This document shows positions 48,321 through 60,300 of a stretch of DNA of 64,000 nucleotides, piece after piece. Every line of letters begins with the position of its first letter. Position 1 is the stretch's first letter. Origin of the DNA: Undaria pinnatifida (lineage: Eukaryota > Sar > Phaeophyceae > Laminariales > Alariaceae); assembly GCA_012845835.1 (NCBI GenBank), contig JABAKD010000024.1, positions 5,698,109-5,762,108 on the forward strand, written 5' to 3'. A program made the position numbers and the translations under genes. The notes beneath the pieces were generated by a model that worked only from the letters and a program-made list of their open reading frames with translations, was not told the DNA's origin and ran no database searches.

Positions 48321-49884
48321 TGAAGCGGAAGCAGCCGTTGCTTGCAGAGTAGCCCCGGATATCTATTTCGAGCTGTATTGGCTCCCATTACTGGCATATA
48401 TGCATTCCTGTGTACATTTACGTCCTTTTCAACGGTCGTCTACTAAGTATGTGGTGCGTCGACTTGTTAATCTCCAGAGACCTGAGGAGGAAGAATCTCC
48501 CTGGTGCGACCACGAAGACGACAAGATTGTCATTCCGCAGTGGACGTGAAAAAAGTCGGCATACACAAGGCAAAGCGGAGGCATGTGGAACGGTGCTGTT
48601 TGCCGCCATTGCGCCGGGAGTTCCGGGTCGCACGCACCGGCGTTATGCAACGATCACTACGGCGACGGTACTTCACCACAAAGCTCTGATCGTTCCCGGG
48701 GGAATATATCGTGCTTAGTACAGACAAATCCCATCCTTACTTACTTGAAGTCCATTTCGTAGTTTCAAACTCTCCGCCAAGTGCACACAGCAGTACTGGT
48801 GCTTATAAACGCCTTTGCTTGCGTGAGAATGAACTGTAATTAAAAGTAGAACTTGAAGACCGTATGATATATGAATTGGAGTCACCGCATGGATGGCTCT
48901 AGGGTGAAAGATTCAATATTGTGGCAGATTTTAATTAGCGTATATACAGCATACCAGGTACAACGAGTGCCAATTGTGGTAGTTCTAATAATATTCGGAT
49001 ACGGAAACTAAAAAGCAATATTGGTAGTTTAAACTCAACAACACCATGACGTAAAAACAATCTGCTCCCCCATTCACCATAGCTTTGAAATAATGGGCAT
49101 CTTCATGTGACACTAAGTAAGGTAGAACCTTTGGTTTTCGCCAATCTCCGCCCCCCCCCTCCTCCCCTCTCCCCGCCTACCGCGCGCACCCCTCCCCCGC
49201 CGCCCCACCTAAAAAATCACCCCATCACACACACAATTACCCCTGCTGTCCCACCTGAATTCAATTCCACACGTACGTAAAACAAATACTACCCGACAGG
49301 TGATATCACCTACCTCCTTCTTCCCCGCACCGGTAATACGACTGGAGCAGGGCGTATAACCGGTACGTACTGAAATTTTGCCCTTCACGCACCTCCTTGT
49401 CGTGAATCCGTTCTCGTTTATCACGTACCCAAGGCATGGTGAGGATTGCCGCACGACGCTCTTACTGTGCCGCACCATTTATCCCCGTAGGAGGCAAAAA
49501 TGGTGCGGGTCCTTTTTCGATGCACGCGAAAAAAATAATGGGGTCTGTTTCGCCGTAAGCGTCAAAAACAATTCGCGCTGTTGCGCCGCAGGTGTTTTTT
49601 TTTTTTTTTTAATTATTTTCGACGCCGGCGAAAGAGCAGAAGATAAAATCAAAAGCTTTTTGTGTGTTGGTATCATCTTATATGCTTCGTTTTGGTTCTT
49701 CTGGTTTCCTCTTGTGGTTAGAGTATATTATTTCCGTTTAAATTCAATTTAAAGTGCTGCCGTTTTGCTCTCTGCCTAAGGACGAAGCCGGCCTCAAACA
49801 AACGGGGTGAAAATTCCTAGCTAGTGCAAAAAATGAAAAATCGTACCGCGCCGCGAATAGCGGAAACGCTGTGTCCCCCAGAGG
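48321..49884. other. No gene recognised; C-rich tract and T16 run
   Basis: All frames around 48470-48640 are unusually open, including one reading RPEEEESPWCDHEDDKIVIP before a GTGAAA donor-like site near 48547, which could be an exon without identifiable family. A pyrimidine-rich tract lies at about 49148-49210. A run of 16 T lies at about 49594-49609. Confidence 0.35.
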
Positions 49885-49975
49885 GTGTCAGTGGTAGCGT
49901 GGTAGGCTGCAGGGATAGGGATTTGTTTCGGATTCAGGACGAGGCTTGTCCCGAGTCATTAGTTTTGAATCCTGG
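49885..49975 (+). other. tRNA-derived relic or SINE head
   Basis: GTGTCAGTGGTAGCGTGG (49885-49902) resembles a tRNA D-arm/A-box, and AGTTTTGAATCCTGG (49961-49975) a degenerate B-box. The distance is about 30 bases longer than in a tRNA and no full cloverleaf is visible, so a SINE or pseudo-tRNA is the better reading. Confidence 0.35.
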
Positions 49976-50790
49976 GGCAAGATTCCCAGTGCTTGAACAT
50001 AGAGATAATCCGCGAACTGAAATTGAACAATGACGATGCCTTCTACAACAATGATTCACGTAGGTTAGCGGCAACGGCGACCTATTCAATAGGCCAACCA
50101 GACCGACCAGGCCGGGGACACTGTGGCATGTGGCGCCTATGCAAGCATCTGCTCACAATATGCCTGCTGATTTTCGACCGTCATTTTGTCCTTGTTATAT
50201 ATTCAAAACAAAATAAGCCGCAGCCAGCACCACGTACACAAGACGGTAAACCGAGCGGAGTAGCCGCATATGTTGAGTGTATCGACCCAATATTTTGTGT
50301 AAAAACGCCCTCTGGCGGCCCGTCTTGCGCGCACCACGACCAGCAGCGCACCACGAGCCGGACGCTATTTTACGCCCTGCTTACAACTACTGGTACTGCG
50401 GGGTGCCCTTGAGGACGAGTTAGTAAATAAATCTGTGTTAAAGATCGATGAATACGTATAAATACTTGGAATGTTGAACACTGCTGTGCACGATGCGGAT
50501 GGACGCACGTACTGGAGGGAGGTGGACACGTCACTTGCTATGCCACTTACTGGTTGACCAGGTTGCGGAAGGTCGCCGCCGAGGCATGCGAAGGCATAAT
50601 GCCTTACTTACGAGTTAGACAAAACAGTATGGGAATTTCAGGGAGATATTTTCTAACATTTTCAATATTTCTGTGTGATTTTTTCGAGTTTTAATTTTGA
50701 GGATCCAGAAACAACTGGATGAGTAATGTGGGACCTCCATCAATCATTGATTGTCTGGCTTCTTCTGTATTTGGAAAGTGTTTATTTTCA
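49976..50790. other. No gene recognised
   Basis: The frame at 49993-50412 (139 codons) has no recognised domain and no splice context that I can defend. Confidence 0.4.
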
Positions 50791-50794
50791 GAGA

Positions 50795-51240
50795 TATTAT
50801 AAAAAAAAATCTACCCCAGCTGTGAGATCGAATATTTTGTCGAAACTCGTCTTTGCAAGCTGTGTGCGATACTCCGATCGCGCGTATTACGGGTTATGTG
50901 TCATATATATAGATCGGCGACTCTCCTTGCAACTACAGTGTAGCTATCAGGGTATATCAGTTGTCGTAAAAGGCATAATAAAGTGGTTTTTTAGCTACTA
51001 AATGAAATGGTTGTTCTTGTTTGCCTGCTCGTTCTAGAGTAAATATCTGGCACGTACCTCTGTTGCCGGCGACGTTGGGTAGCTAACAACGCCTCTGCTA
51101 CGGTTGCTGCTATTGTGCTGCAGGACACACACCCAGAAATATGCGCGATCGGAGTATCACACACAGCTTGCAAAGACAGATGAGTTTCCACAAAAAAAAC
51201 TTGGATCTCACAGATAGATGTGGAGTGTATTTCTATTTTT
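50795..51240. repeat. Inverted pair of a dispersed repeat (family F)
   Basis: About 50795-50895 on the minus strand and 51140-51240 on the + strand carry the same sequence: GCGCGATCGGAGTATCACAC, ACAGCTTGCAAAGAC, then GAGTTTC and GATCTCACAG, ending TGGAGTGTATTT. The spacer is about 245 bases. Further + strand copies lie at about 40856-40940 and 53600-53690. The arrangement could be a foldback element or two independent insertions. Confidence 0.75.
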
Positions 51241-52275
51241 ATTATATAGACTAGACTAATAAATATTGTATTAGTTTAAATCTATACTACTGTTTTTCAC
51301 AGAAATACCACTGTAGTTCACAGTAATGATACATACAAGCAAAGACATAAACATCCTTTATTTTTTCGACAACTAACTGCCACCGTCCTCGCAGGTGGTT
51401 TTCGGTAACATTTCGGAGGAGATCAAGAAGACCACGATCGGCATCATTCACTACGGGCTGGACAGGTGGACTTGCAAGGTCCCTTGTCGACATGGGCTTG
51501 AACGAGGGCTGAAAAAGGCTGGGGGCGGCGGGGGTTGGGGGCTGCTATTGATATTAGCTCACAGCAAGTGGCACCTGTTCGTGTTCAATTCGCCTCTGTC
51601 TGAGCGAATCGAGCTGCTGTTTTTGCTGCAGCTGTACTGCTACTCGGTAGACTAGTAGTCTAGATATTCGCGTGGTTGTTTTGTTGGTGGGATTCCAAGT
51701 AATGTTTGCATTTTAAAAACAAATTTCAAGGACGTCAGCCGTGAGTTCGAATTTTAGGTCAATACTCATCTTTGAAAGCTGCGTTGTTGGTACTTGTAAT
51801 ATACAATATATATGAGTTTTGATTCGCATTTGTTCTCGTAAAAGCTGAAACCAATTGGAAGTCGGTGGGCCTCTTTGTATAATAGCTGGAACCCGGTGGG
51901 CCTTTTTGTATACGTAGGACACTTTTTATAAGATGATGTAATTGCATTTATTACAGTGGGGGGTACAAGGCTATCGAGTATCAAGAGAATCATGCATATC
52001 TTTTCTTCTTGTTCTTGCACGTATCGCGTTGATGACAGAGAAACGGGCCGATAGTGTAAACTCAAAGTCCACATGTAATCGTTTTCACACCACGATATTT
52101 ACAACGAGACGCAGGTCATCATCACGAGGATATCACAGGCAATTACTACTGTTGTACGTGCCGCACAGGCTAAAACAATACCAAAATCGCCTATGCTAAG
52201 CTTTTTCTACACGGATCTCCAGGAGGATCCTAAAGAACGAAAAAAAAAGATAGACAGACCGCTTCGAGTTCAAAC
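51241..52275. other. No gene secured; one open segment and half of a direct repeat
   Basis: The + strand frame following CTCGCAG at 51394 reads VVFGNISEEIKKTTIGIIHY then GLDRWTCKVPCRHGLERGL up to 51655. It might be an exon, but no family is recognised. A segment at 51728-51800 (GGACGTCAGCCGTGAGTTCG) recurs at 52684-52760. If the C2 exon on the minus strand belongs to a larger gene, its next exon should lie in this stretch; I could not find it. Confidence 0.35.
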
Positions 52276-52439
52276 CTGCACGTGCTTATCCTGGTGGGAA
52301 TCAACGTCGCCGTCCTTGACGGAGCCAACACACAGGTGCGCCACGGGGTCGCTGGTGCCCGTCGAGAGGTCCGACACCACCAGGAGATGTTTTCCTTCAA
52401 TAAGCTTCACCGTTACCGTCGTGCGCTTCAACATCGGGT
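52276..52439 (-). CDS. C2-domain exon (partial gene)
   Basis: On the minus strand an acceptor GGTGTTCCCAG precedes 52439 and a donor CAG|GTTTGA follows 52276. The 164-bp exon has two leading bases, then PMLKRTTVTVKLIEGKHLLV, VSDLSTGTSDPVAHLCVGSV and KDGDVDSHQDKHVQ, ending in phase 0. The pattern TVxVxxIEGKxLxxxDxxxGTSDPxxxLxVG is the N-terminal half of a C2 domain, a calcium- or phospholipid-binding module of about 120 residues. The Asp of SDL and the Asp of TSDP correspond to calcium-loop 1 residues. The usual Tyr after SDP is absent (Val-Ala instead). The remaining C2 strands and other exons were not found nearby, so the gene is partial here or has long introns. Which C2 protein it is cannot be told. 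Confidence 0.65.
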
Positions 52440-53159
52440 CTGGGAACACCAGCGAGCGTCAATCAAAGCATGTGTCACAATAGGAAATCGCCTTGTTTTC
52501 GTGGTATGCATTCTCCCTGCCAACAGAATATACAGGGGTAGTACACATTTCCAGGGCGTACTTAAATAAATCCCGTTTTTGTAGCGCCCTCTTTCGTGTG
52601 CACCACTGAGGGTATACAGTATGCCAAATTTTGTTCCTTTGACAAACCCCGCCCGATACTACTCAACAAAAAAAAAATCAAAAGGACGTCAGCCGTGAGT
52701 TCGACGAATTTAGGTCAGTGCTCATCTTTGCAAGCTGCGATGTAGGTACTAGTAATTCATATACTATCTTTGGGTGAGTTAACGAAGTAACGTCATTGAG
52801 CCACGTAATTGAGCGTGTGTACACTAAGCGTTCCTTTCAAAACACTAACGATTCGCATTTCTCCCGTCCATTTTCAATGGTGGTGACATTGCATGACCAC
52901 ATCACGTCGCCTGTTGTATTTGGCAACATGTATCTCTTTCTTTAAATTATCGATGTCAGAAAATAATGGTAATTACATGATTCTACCTATCGATTGAAAT
53001 ATTTTATCCTTCGATCCATGAACAATAACAAATTATGAAGCTTTTAACACGTAGTTTGCTACACCTAAAAACTGGGTTGCATACTACACGTAACCTCAAA
53101 TCTTCTAGAATAATATACATTACCAGGCGGGTGATATAAAGGGGATCTTCTTTCTACGG
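52440..53159. other. No gene recognised
   Basis: Contains the second copy (52684-52760) of the direct repeat seen at 51728-51800. The rest is AT-rich and featureless. Confidence 0.45.
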
Positions 53160-53900
53160 CCGTCAGATTCGTCCCCTTTATAGGTTTATATTTTCCGCGC
53201 ACATATTGAAATGCCGCCCCCGCTCCCCGATCCCTCTTGTTTAAACTCCCCACCTAAAATCAAAATCTACCCGAGTAGTACACACTTTCAGCCAGCCGAT
53301 ATCATCTCGTTATCCTTCTAGCGATCCATTCCGTAGCTCCAACCAATCTCCACTCTCCTGCCCCTCCCCCCCCCATTTGTTCCCCGCCCAGTTCGTTCAA
53401 ACGCCCCACTTACAATCCAAAATCAACCAGAGAAAAAAACACTTCTATCAACTGATATCACGTAATTATATTTCTAGCCATCCGTGACGTAGCTTTTATT
53501 CATCCCCCCCCCCCCCCCAACGCCCCCTCCTTCCCCACACCCCGCACGACCGCCTAGACCCAGCTCCGCGCGTATAGCAAGCCCCTATACATGATTACTA
53601 CGCGCGATCGGAATATCCCACACAATGTTGCCAAGACGAGTTCCGACAAAACCCTTGATCTCATAGCTAAAGTGTATTTTAATATTATATGTGACCTAAA
53701 CCTCTTGAAACCCTTCCAGTCCACCACCCCCTCCTTTTCTTTTCTTTTTTCCTTGCTCTCTCTTAATCAAACGCCTCACCTAATATCAAAGTTCGCCAGA
53801 GTAACAAACACTTCCACGCCCTGGATATCACCTTATTATATTTTTATATCTGTAGAGCCATTCATGCCGCTGCTGCAATTCCCAACCCCACCTCCACGGC
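53160..53900 (+). repeat. C-rich repeat composed of ~155-bp units
   Basis: Units with CACCTAAAATCAAAATC-type sequence, then CAC-CTT, GATATCA and a TTATA-TTCTAGC-ATCC-T--CGTAGCT segment start at about 53240, 53395 and 53768. They are separated by C-rich spacers including a C15 run (53504-53518). The left edge (GTCAGATTCGTCCCCTTTAT, then TTTCCGCGCACA) matches units in repeat C at 40385-40750. The motif GCGCGATCGGAATATC near 53604 is family F. A related C-rich stretch with GATATCACCT lies at about 49200-49320. Confidence 0.7.
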
Positions 53901-54879
53901 ATGACATTATCGTGTTTCTTAGACCGTACTTATTTTCAGTTCTATTCACTCGTATATTAAACTCCTTCATCATCAATTTTTTTTATGTATGTTCGCGCAG
54001 ATGAAGGATGTATTTCAGTTTTTCAGCACGTGAACAGCTTAGTTATGCACTTGACCATGTCACTTAGATCCCCCGGTTCCCGTCTGTCACTGCCGGACTG
54101 TACTGTAGCACCAAAGGATGAACCCAAAGCCTTAATTCCGCACACAACGAAGGTTGAAGCAAGGGACCAATACCGACTGAATGTACAAGTGCATATCTTA
54201 TTTTTTGTGTAGCTGTTTATTCATGATCGTGATCGAAGTACCTGTATACGAACCGGAAATATAAATATATTAGTTCATCCGTTTCACGGCTAAATTTCAT
54301 GGGTACGTACTAGACAGTAAGAGGCAGATAGTTTGGGACACCAGTCATAATGTTGTTACATATTATTGAATTTCGCAAGCGCGAGGTTAGTTGTATTAGT
54401 AATTACGTACATTTAACAATCTCGAGGTTGGTTCTGTTGAGAAAAACAAACAAGAGTTTCATCTTACATATAGGTAAAATCCATTGTTTTTTATCTCCTA
54501 ACCAAATGGTGAGGGACATTTGGGTTTTCAATGTTCCCCCTCACAGTTAATTCAGGTATAATGCACTAATATTCTCGGGAATAGTTGTGAATAATACTTT
54601 GCTTGATTGTACTATGTTATCATTTAGTTTTTATAACTTAGGCGCTACAAATAGGAGATTGTTTCAAGGTTTTTGGTGTATGATATATTCCATCAGTGGA
54701 TCATGGATGCATTTCATCTCTTGTATTTCAACGGTTGTTTAATATCATTTACTTGAACAACTTCTTTAGTCCGTTAGCATTTCAATAAGTATACATTTTT
54801 CCAAGTGACAATAATAACCATAGCATTATCAACATATCTAACCACAGCAACAACAGACCACAGCAACAACAGCAATAGT
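53901..54879. other. No gene recognised
   Basis: AT-rich sequence before the purine-rich retroelement. No A1-type repeat matching the 60.5-60.8 kb block was found. Confidence 0.45.
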
Positions 54880-57060
54880 AGGACCGGGTGAGAGCAAGCA
54901 AAAGACGAGGAGGGGAATTCGGGAAACGCGCTTCGAGGGCGCGGAGGAACGTAGCAGGTTATCGCAGCGGCAGTTTGGGCCTGGGGACGGCTATGGCTCG
55001 TTGCATGAGAGGCCGAATACACGACCGCGTGAATCACCTCAGGGTAGGAAGCAGTCACCCTCCTGCGGAAGCACGTATGCAACACTTCTCACAGCAGGGA
55101 TATAGGTAGCAGTGGGCGCAGCGAGGGCAGCCGGAGCCGTGGCAGCAGAGACATCACCATTCCGTAGAACCTCAAAAGAGGTAAAATAGTAGTGGGGGAG
55201 GGGAAAGGGGTTTTGTACCAGACTTAGACTGCAGAGGAGGCAGGCAGCCAAGGCCACCATTCAACAGTAGTGAGGTATACCAAAGGGAGAGGGATGGGGG
55301 AAACAGGGGTGGAGGCACGCGGGGGTACCCGACGAACAGCAGTAGTGCAGGATGGGAGGGGAACAGGGAGAGTGAGGGGCACGAACAAGTATTCAAGCAC
55401 CAACGAGGAGGATATAACGAGCCGGGGGGGGGGGATCGGGGCGGGGAGAGGTCCGCAGATATTCCCGACGACAGGAGACGGACATGCAGTGTTTGTGCGA
55501 GGTTCAGCGACAAGAGGTGAGGATGCCGGAGGAGATAACATACAAAATAAGTGGCTGCGTAACGGATGGGCAGGGCAACAAAAGGAAGCAGGTGCAGCAG
55601 GGGGGGCGATTGGGGTGGGGGAGTGGAAGTTGGCTGGGTGGCAGACGGTCGAGGCACCAGGAAGCAGGAGGTTCAGCAGGATGGGGGGATGGTATGGGGA
55701 GCGGTAACTCGAGCGATGTTCACAGCAGCGGGGGTAGTGGGAAGGCAAGGGGGGATGAAGGGCCGGAACGCGGGCCACACTTGGACAGATCAGGTATGAG
55801 TGATGGGTTTTTTAGTAGACCACAGGGCATGATAGGGGGGGGTGGACACTAGGGTGTGGGCGGGAGAATCAAGGTGGTAGAAGAGTGACCATCCCCTCAC
55901 AGTATCGGCATCGATCTGGACGGACGACGACATTCCGCCTCACACGAACCGAAAATCCATTTCTGCTATGTGCGGAAACGAATTCAAGATGGAGAGGAAC
56001 GGAACGGAGCATGTGTCGTCATCTGCAGGGATTGGTCTGCTGAACTACGCGAGGGCAGAGCAGTCAGGAGGGTGGGAAGGGCAGGGTGTGTCATTACCGG
56101 ACAAGGTGGCAGCGCTGTTTGAGGTAGACGTGTTTTGGGCAATTTTCGTGGCAGATAAAACTACAGCGGTTGATAGAGACGAGTGGGAACGACCAAGGGC
56201 GTTAGGGAATCATCTGCAGCTGGTGGCGAAGGACAAAAGATGGTTTTCATGCGATGCATAGGATGACAGCGAGGGACCAAGGTTTTCGTATCTCTTTTGT
56301 AGGGTAGAGTAAAGTGGATCTGAGGAAGTGGGACAAGGATGTACTAGAGATGGCATTCACGATTGAACGCTAGTCGCGGCCACCAACCCGGCCTCGTTCC
56401 TGGCGCCGCCGAAACCTTGGCCAGACTTTGGGAGTTTGAGAGCGTTCCCGGAGGCAGCACCGACGCACTGAATACCCATTCACGACAGCTGGGGGGTGGT
56501 GGGGGGGCATGAGTGAGTGGTTAACGCCGAGGGACCCGGAGGTGGAGCGGACGAGAGAAACGATCCGGGGGGGGGGGGGGGGGGGGGGCAGAGGCACGGG
56601 AGCAAAGAGGAGCAGGGTGTGTGTGGGTAGTTTATACTGTACGAGAGGTGCGGGTGGTTCGAGCGTAACTGGACGCACTACACCCATGGTAGGAGGGAGG
56701 GGGAGGGGGAAGCAGCTGCACAGGACGGGAGCGTGGGGACGGAGAAGGGGAAGGGAAGGAGGAGTCAGTCAGAACCAAATGGGGGTACGGGCTCTGTGGG
56801 CCCGCGGTACTAAACCGGGGAGGGGCGGGGTAGACGAGAGGCGTCCATGAGTTTGGAAAAAGGGAACGAGCCGTGACGGGAGCAGGGAAGACGGGAAGCT
56901 CGGTGTAAAATGGATGGGAAACGGGAGGAGCCGTCGGACTGGTACCAAGATCGTTTCATCTAGGATCAGCAGGTACGCCAACAGGGGTTGAACGGGAGAG
57001 AATTTGCGGTGGCCAGTGGCATAGAATTAGCTGCCAAAAGCAAAAGAAGGCTCGGGAGAA
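54880..57060 (+). pseudogene. gag-like N-terminal region of tyrosine-recombinase retroelement 2
   Basis: The + strand becomes abruptly rich in G and A, the codon style of this element's coding strand (many Gly, Arg, Glu codons). Frames are low-complexity (Gly, Arg, Ser, Gln) to about 55860. The piece at 55968-56261 reads GLLNYARAEQSGGWEGQG, LFEVDVFWAIFVADKTT and DRDEWERPRALGNHLQLVAK, resembling a gag-type helical domain. A C-rich minus strand gives long antisense frames that are not genes. A G22 run lies at 56567-56588. Frames change repeatedly and a start codon cannot be assigned. Confidence 0.5.
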
Positions 57061-58708
57061 CGGAAATGGATAATATCAACGGTGGTTCAGATAGCCGGGG
57101 ATTTCATAGTTTGATACAGGGCTGAACTGAATAACGAAGCGTAATTCTTCAGGGGTAAACTGCTGGCGCCACACATGGATGGAGATAAGATGCATGATGT
57201 TTTCACTATGAAACATGGGTTCCGGACATTGCGCTGTTGGAGCATATTGCAAGAGTGGGGGTTCCAGTGGACGTTGGGCAGAAATGCAATCTGCTAGAAC
57301 AGGAAATCGCACACGGAAATCACCCAAGCGCGAAAAAATGCGAGGCCGAGGTGAAAGCGGAGGTGATCGCGTATTTGGCACGCGGCAGACCATTGGTATT
57401 TCTCTTGGGACAAGCCGGAGGCATTCGGAGGCTAAGGATATGACCGGTGGCGGTGGTCGAAGAAAACGATAAGCGCTGAACAGTGCACGATATGGCGTTT
57501 GGAGGCGGCCGGGAGAAGGGAGAGAGGGGACCGGTGAATGAAACGACAGAGTGGAGCAAAGTTGTCGAACGGGTGTTGGCAGAAGTAATTGACGATATTT
57601 ATATAGCGGATTCTGGGGCTGTGTGCCAAGTTCGGCACGGGGAGGAGGATTCGCACCCAGAAAATGGACGTCAGGAGCTCTTTTCGACATGTTAGATTGG
57701 ACCCAGCAGGGGCGGCGTCTTTTGTCTGTGTTGTGACGGATAATAATGTAGAAGACACGTGTCTGCAGTTCATGGTGGACGGGGGAGCCCATGGTGGTGG
57801 GGGGTAGTGGCGAACGCGATGCAGAACGCGCAGTGAAAAACGACAAGGGCGACAGCGGTGTTATAATCGGCAAGGCAGAGCAACCTCGCATGAACAAATT
57901 GCACCTATGACGGGGGGAAGGTGGAGTCGTTTCTGGTTGGGTGTGAAATGCCGTGAATGGAGGGGAGGGGGCAGAGGATAGGGCGGGGATATCGTTCTTA
58001 ATGGTGACCATATCTCGGTGGAGGTACAGCGCGGGTAGAAGAAAGGGGGGGGATCTTTGGACCTGTCTAAGTCGTTGGCATCAATACTTTTTCATGCGAA
58101 GGTGGAAAGGGGAGTGGGGGGGAACCGCTGTTGTCGCATGCCTGGTATCACGGTAACGGACAGGGCACGACAGCAGAGAGTTTTAGGATTTACGTGGATT
58201 ACGGAGGTGACGTCAATTTCGTTAACATCACCGAAGTTAATAGACCTGTAGAAGAAGTTGGCGGCGTGGCCAGCGACGAGGGAGACTGCAACAGTGTAGG
58301 AAATGCTGGTATTGGCGGGAAAGTTACACCGTGCGGCTTTTGTTGTCCTGCCGGGAGGTATCTCGCGCGTTGGTTCCTGCAGCTTAATAAGCTGCATGTC
58401 GATGGGGAGAAAAGGACCGGGTGGGGGGGGGGTGGAAAAGGCGTCAGGAAAGCGCAGACGAACAGAGTATTGAGAGTGACGGAAGGGTTCAAGGGGGACG
58501 TGACGTTGGAAGAGATGATACGTACAACAGGAGAACACCAAGGAAGGGGAGAGGATAGCAGCTCCGTTTGATCGGTTGGTGATACAGACCGGAGAAGATG
58601 TGGTTTTCAGAAGCACCATAGGAAGCTATTGGGGTGGGGTGTTTGGAAACGGGTGTGTAATGGAGGTACCAGCAGACGGAAGAAGTAGAAAGGCGGACGG
58701 CACAGAAT
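57061..58708 (+). pseudogene. Reverse transcriptase of retroelement 2, heavily decayed
   Basis: Recognisable pieces on the + strand: EHIARVGVPVDVGQKCNLLE, then HGNHPSAKKCEAEVKAEVI and RGRPLVFLLGQAGGI (about 57237-57440), the segment before the RT fingers; then GPVNETTEWSKVVERVLAEV (about 57531-57590); then DTCLQFMVDGGAHGGGG (57753-57803), which aligns with the LQFGWxxSPG segment of DIRS-like RTs but has lost the WRGSPG core. The YxDD box is not recognisable. Stops and frameshifts occur throughout. The low identity to retroelement 1 shows a different lineage. Confidence 0.65.
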
Positions 58709-58966
58709 ATGCGTGGGAAAGGCGAAAGGATAACAATTAACCTCTTAGAGCTGATGGCATTGGTAGTGACAGCGCACGTAATGATAGTGACGAAAGGAGA
58801 CAGGCGAGAGAAGGAAGGGTCGGCGACGTCGATGAGGGGGGACAATTGGTCGGCGGTGCAGTGGGTGACTGACTGCCAAGGAAGGGGAAGAGAGGAAATG
58901 AGGGCAGGGGCGCTGATGAAGGTGCTGGGGGCATTGGAAGCGCAAGGGGGGGAAGTTTTCAAGTAA
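58709..58966 (+). pseudogene. RNase H domain of retroelement 2
   Basis: The frame reads RITINLLELMALVVTAHVMI, later MRGDNWSAVQWVTDCQGRGR, then GALMKVLGALEAQGGEVFK. The E of NLLELMAL and the D of RGDNWSAVQW correspond to RNase H catalytic acidic residues. The following strand with the usual His/Asp (AKHV...AD) is lost after 58966. This domain would degrade RNA in RNA-DNA hybrids during element replication. Confidence 0.75.
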
Positions 58967-60130
58967 CGCTCATGTGAGGAGTGTAGACACCAGACTTGCA
59001 GACAGAAAAACTAGGGGGGAAGACAGAGGAACTCCAAAAGAACCTGGCGAAAGAGAGCCCCCAACCTGTTTGGCAAGAGCTGGGGAAGGAGGAACAGCGG
59101 ATGCGTTCGGAGACTTTGCGAGAGGATACGCCTTTGTACGGGTTTGATGTTATCTAGCCAAAATTACGAGGGGAATGGGAGGATGTGAGTACGTTGGAAG
59201 AAAGGAAGAACTGGTTCGGGGAAGAGATAGGATAGACGGGGATGGTTAAAGAGCTGGTACAATACATGGCATTCTGCTTTGCGGTGAACAAAATTAAGAG
59301 GCAACAGTTGTGGTAAATGCGTAGCGGTCATTTCCTACGATGAGCAGTGGGTGGGCTTGCCATTGTCCATAAGGCGCGTAAGGGTGAAGGAGGCAAGGCA
59401 ATGAATGAAGAGGCCACACGTGGAGAGCGAAAGTTGACAGCGGGTAATGAGACCATCGCCGTGGGGGGTGCTGCCGGAGATGAAAGGTGGCCGCTACGAT
59501 TGGGGAGTGTGGGGGGGGAAGCGATGACGATAGGACTGATGCTGACACACCTGCCACTGCTGAGGGTGTCAGAGTTGTTCGCGGAGGAGAATTGAGTATT
59601 TCACGAAGTATATTGCCTACAGAGGGGGGACATGGCCATTTTCCGAGGGGGTCGGCAGATGAGAAGAGGGCGAGAAAAAGAGGCGGACAAAGTGGAGATC
59701 AGATTTGAAGGGTCGAAAGAGGAGAAAGGAAGAAAAGCAGCGGTTCTAATGAGGACGAAAAAGTCGAGAAAAAGGGGAAGGGGGCGTCAGGAGAAGGAGG
59801 GGAAGTGGAGCTTCTGGGGGAGCTGTTCACGATGTTCAACGAAGAGCAGATAACGGAAGCAGCGCCGCTGAGGACCTTGTAGATCGGAACGGAATGGGGT
59901 GTGTGGGAAGGGTATTTTTCTGAGGAGTGAAATTAGAGGAGTTGCAGAAAAATGGAGCCAAGAAGGAAGGGAAGGGGGGAGACTATTTCAAAAGCGTCGT
60001 GCTACATTCAAGGACAATCGGTGGAACGATAAAACTGTCGGTGGGAAGGGCGAGCGATGCGGTGATCCAGAGGGAGTGACGGTGGGCATCGAATACATTT
60101 ATGGGGTACATGAGAGGTAATTTGGAAGAT
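58967..60130 (+). pseudogene. Tyrosine recombinase of retroelement 2
   Basis: The N-terminal part is degraded (about 59240-59460). The catalytic domain begins with LLRVSELFAEEN (Arg of box I at 59563-59565) and continues in another frame with VYCLQRGDMAIFRGGRQMRR, VEIRFEGSKEEKGRKAAVLM and RTKK. A third frame has VVLHSRTIGGTIKL (His at 60005-60007). The expected HxxR Arg is displaced: the sequence is HSRT. Then come ASDAVIQRE, a TGA at 60077-60079, and RWASNTFMGYMRGNLEDPI with the nucleophilic Tyr at 60107-60109. So three of the four landmarks survive but frames are broken. The order RT, RNase H, YR on one strand defines a DIRS/Ngaro-like element. Confidence 0.8.
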
Positions 60131-60300
60131 CCGATATAGGTGTCGCAATCTGTAGTAGAAGGAAGGGGGTGGGATCGCCAGCCAGGGCAAGGGACAAGGT
60201 GGGAGAGGAGGGGGGGGGGGATGTTGCGAAATGAGAGAGTTACACGTCAACAGTAGGACTATGAAACGCGACCTCTTGCTGGGAGTGTGCGCGAGTGTAG

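Noticed and set aside
55172..55778. Two overlapping minus-strand frames of 161 and 184 codons
   Set aside because: Same cause: antisense shadow of the purine-rich gag region of retroelement 2.
57076..58011. 311-codon minus-strand frame
   Set aside because: It is antisense to the purine-rich RT region. A C/T-rich strand has few stop codons, and the product is Pro/Ser/Leu-rich low complexity.
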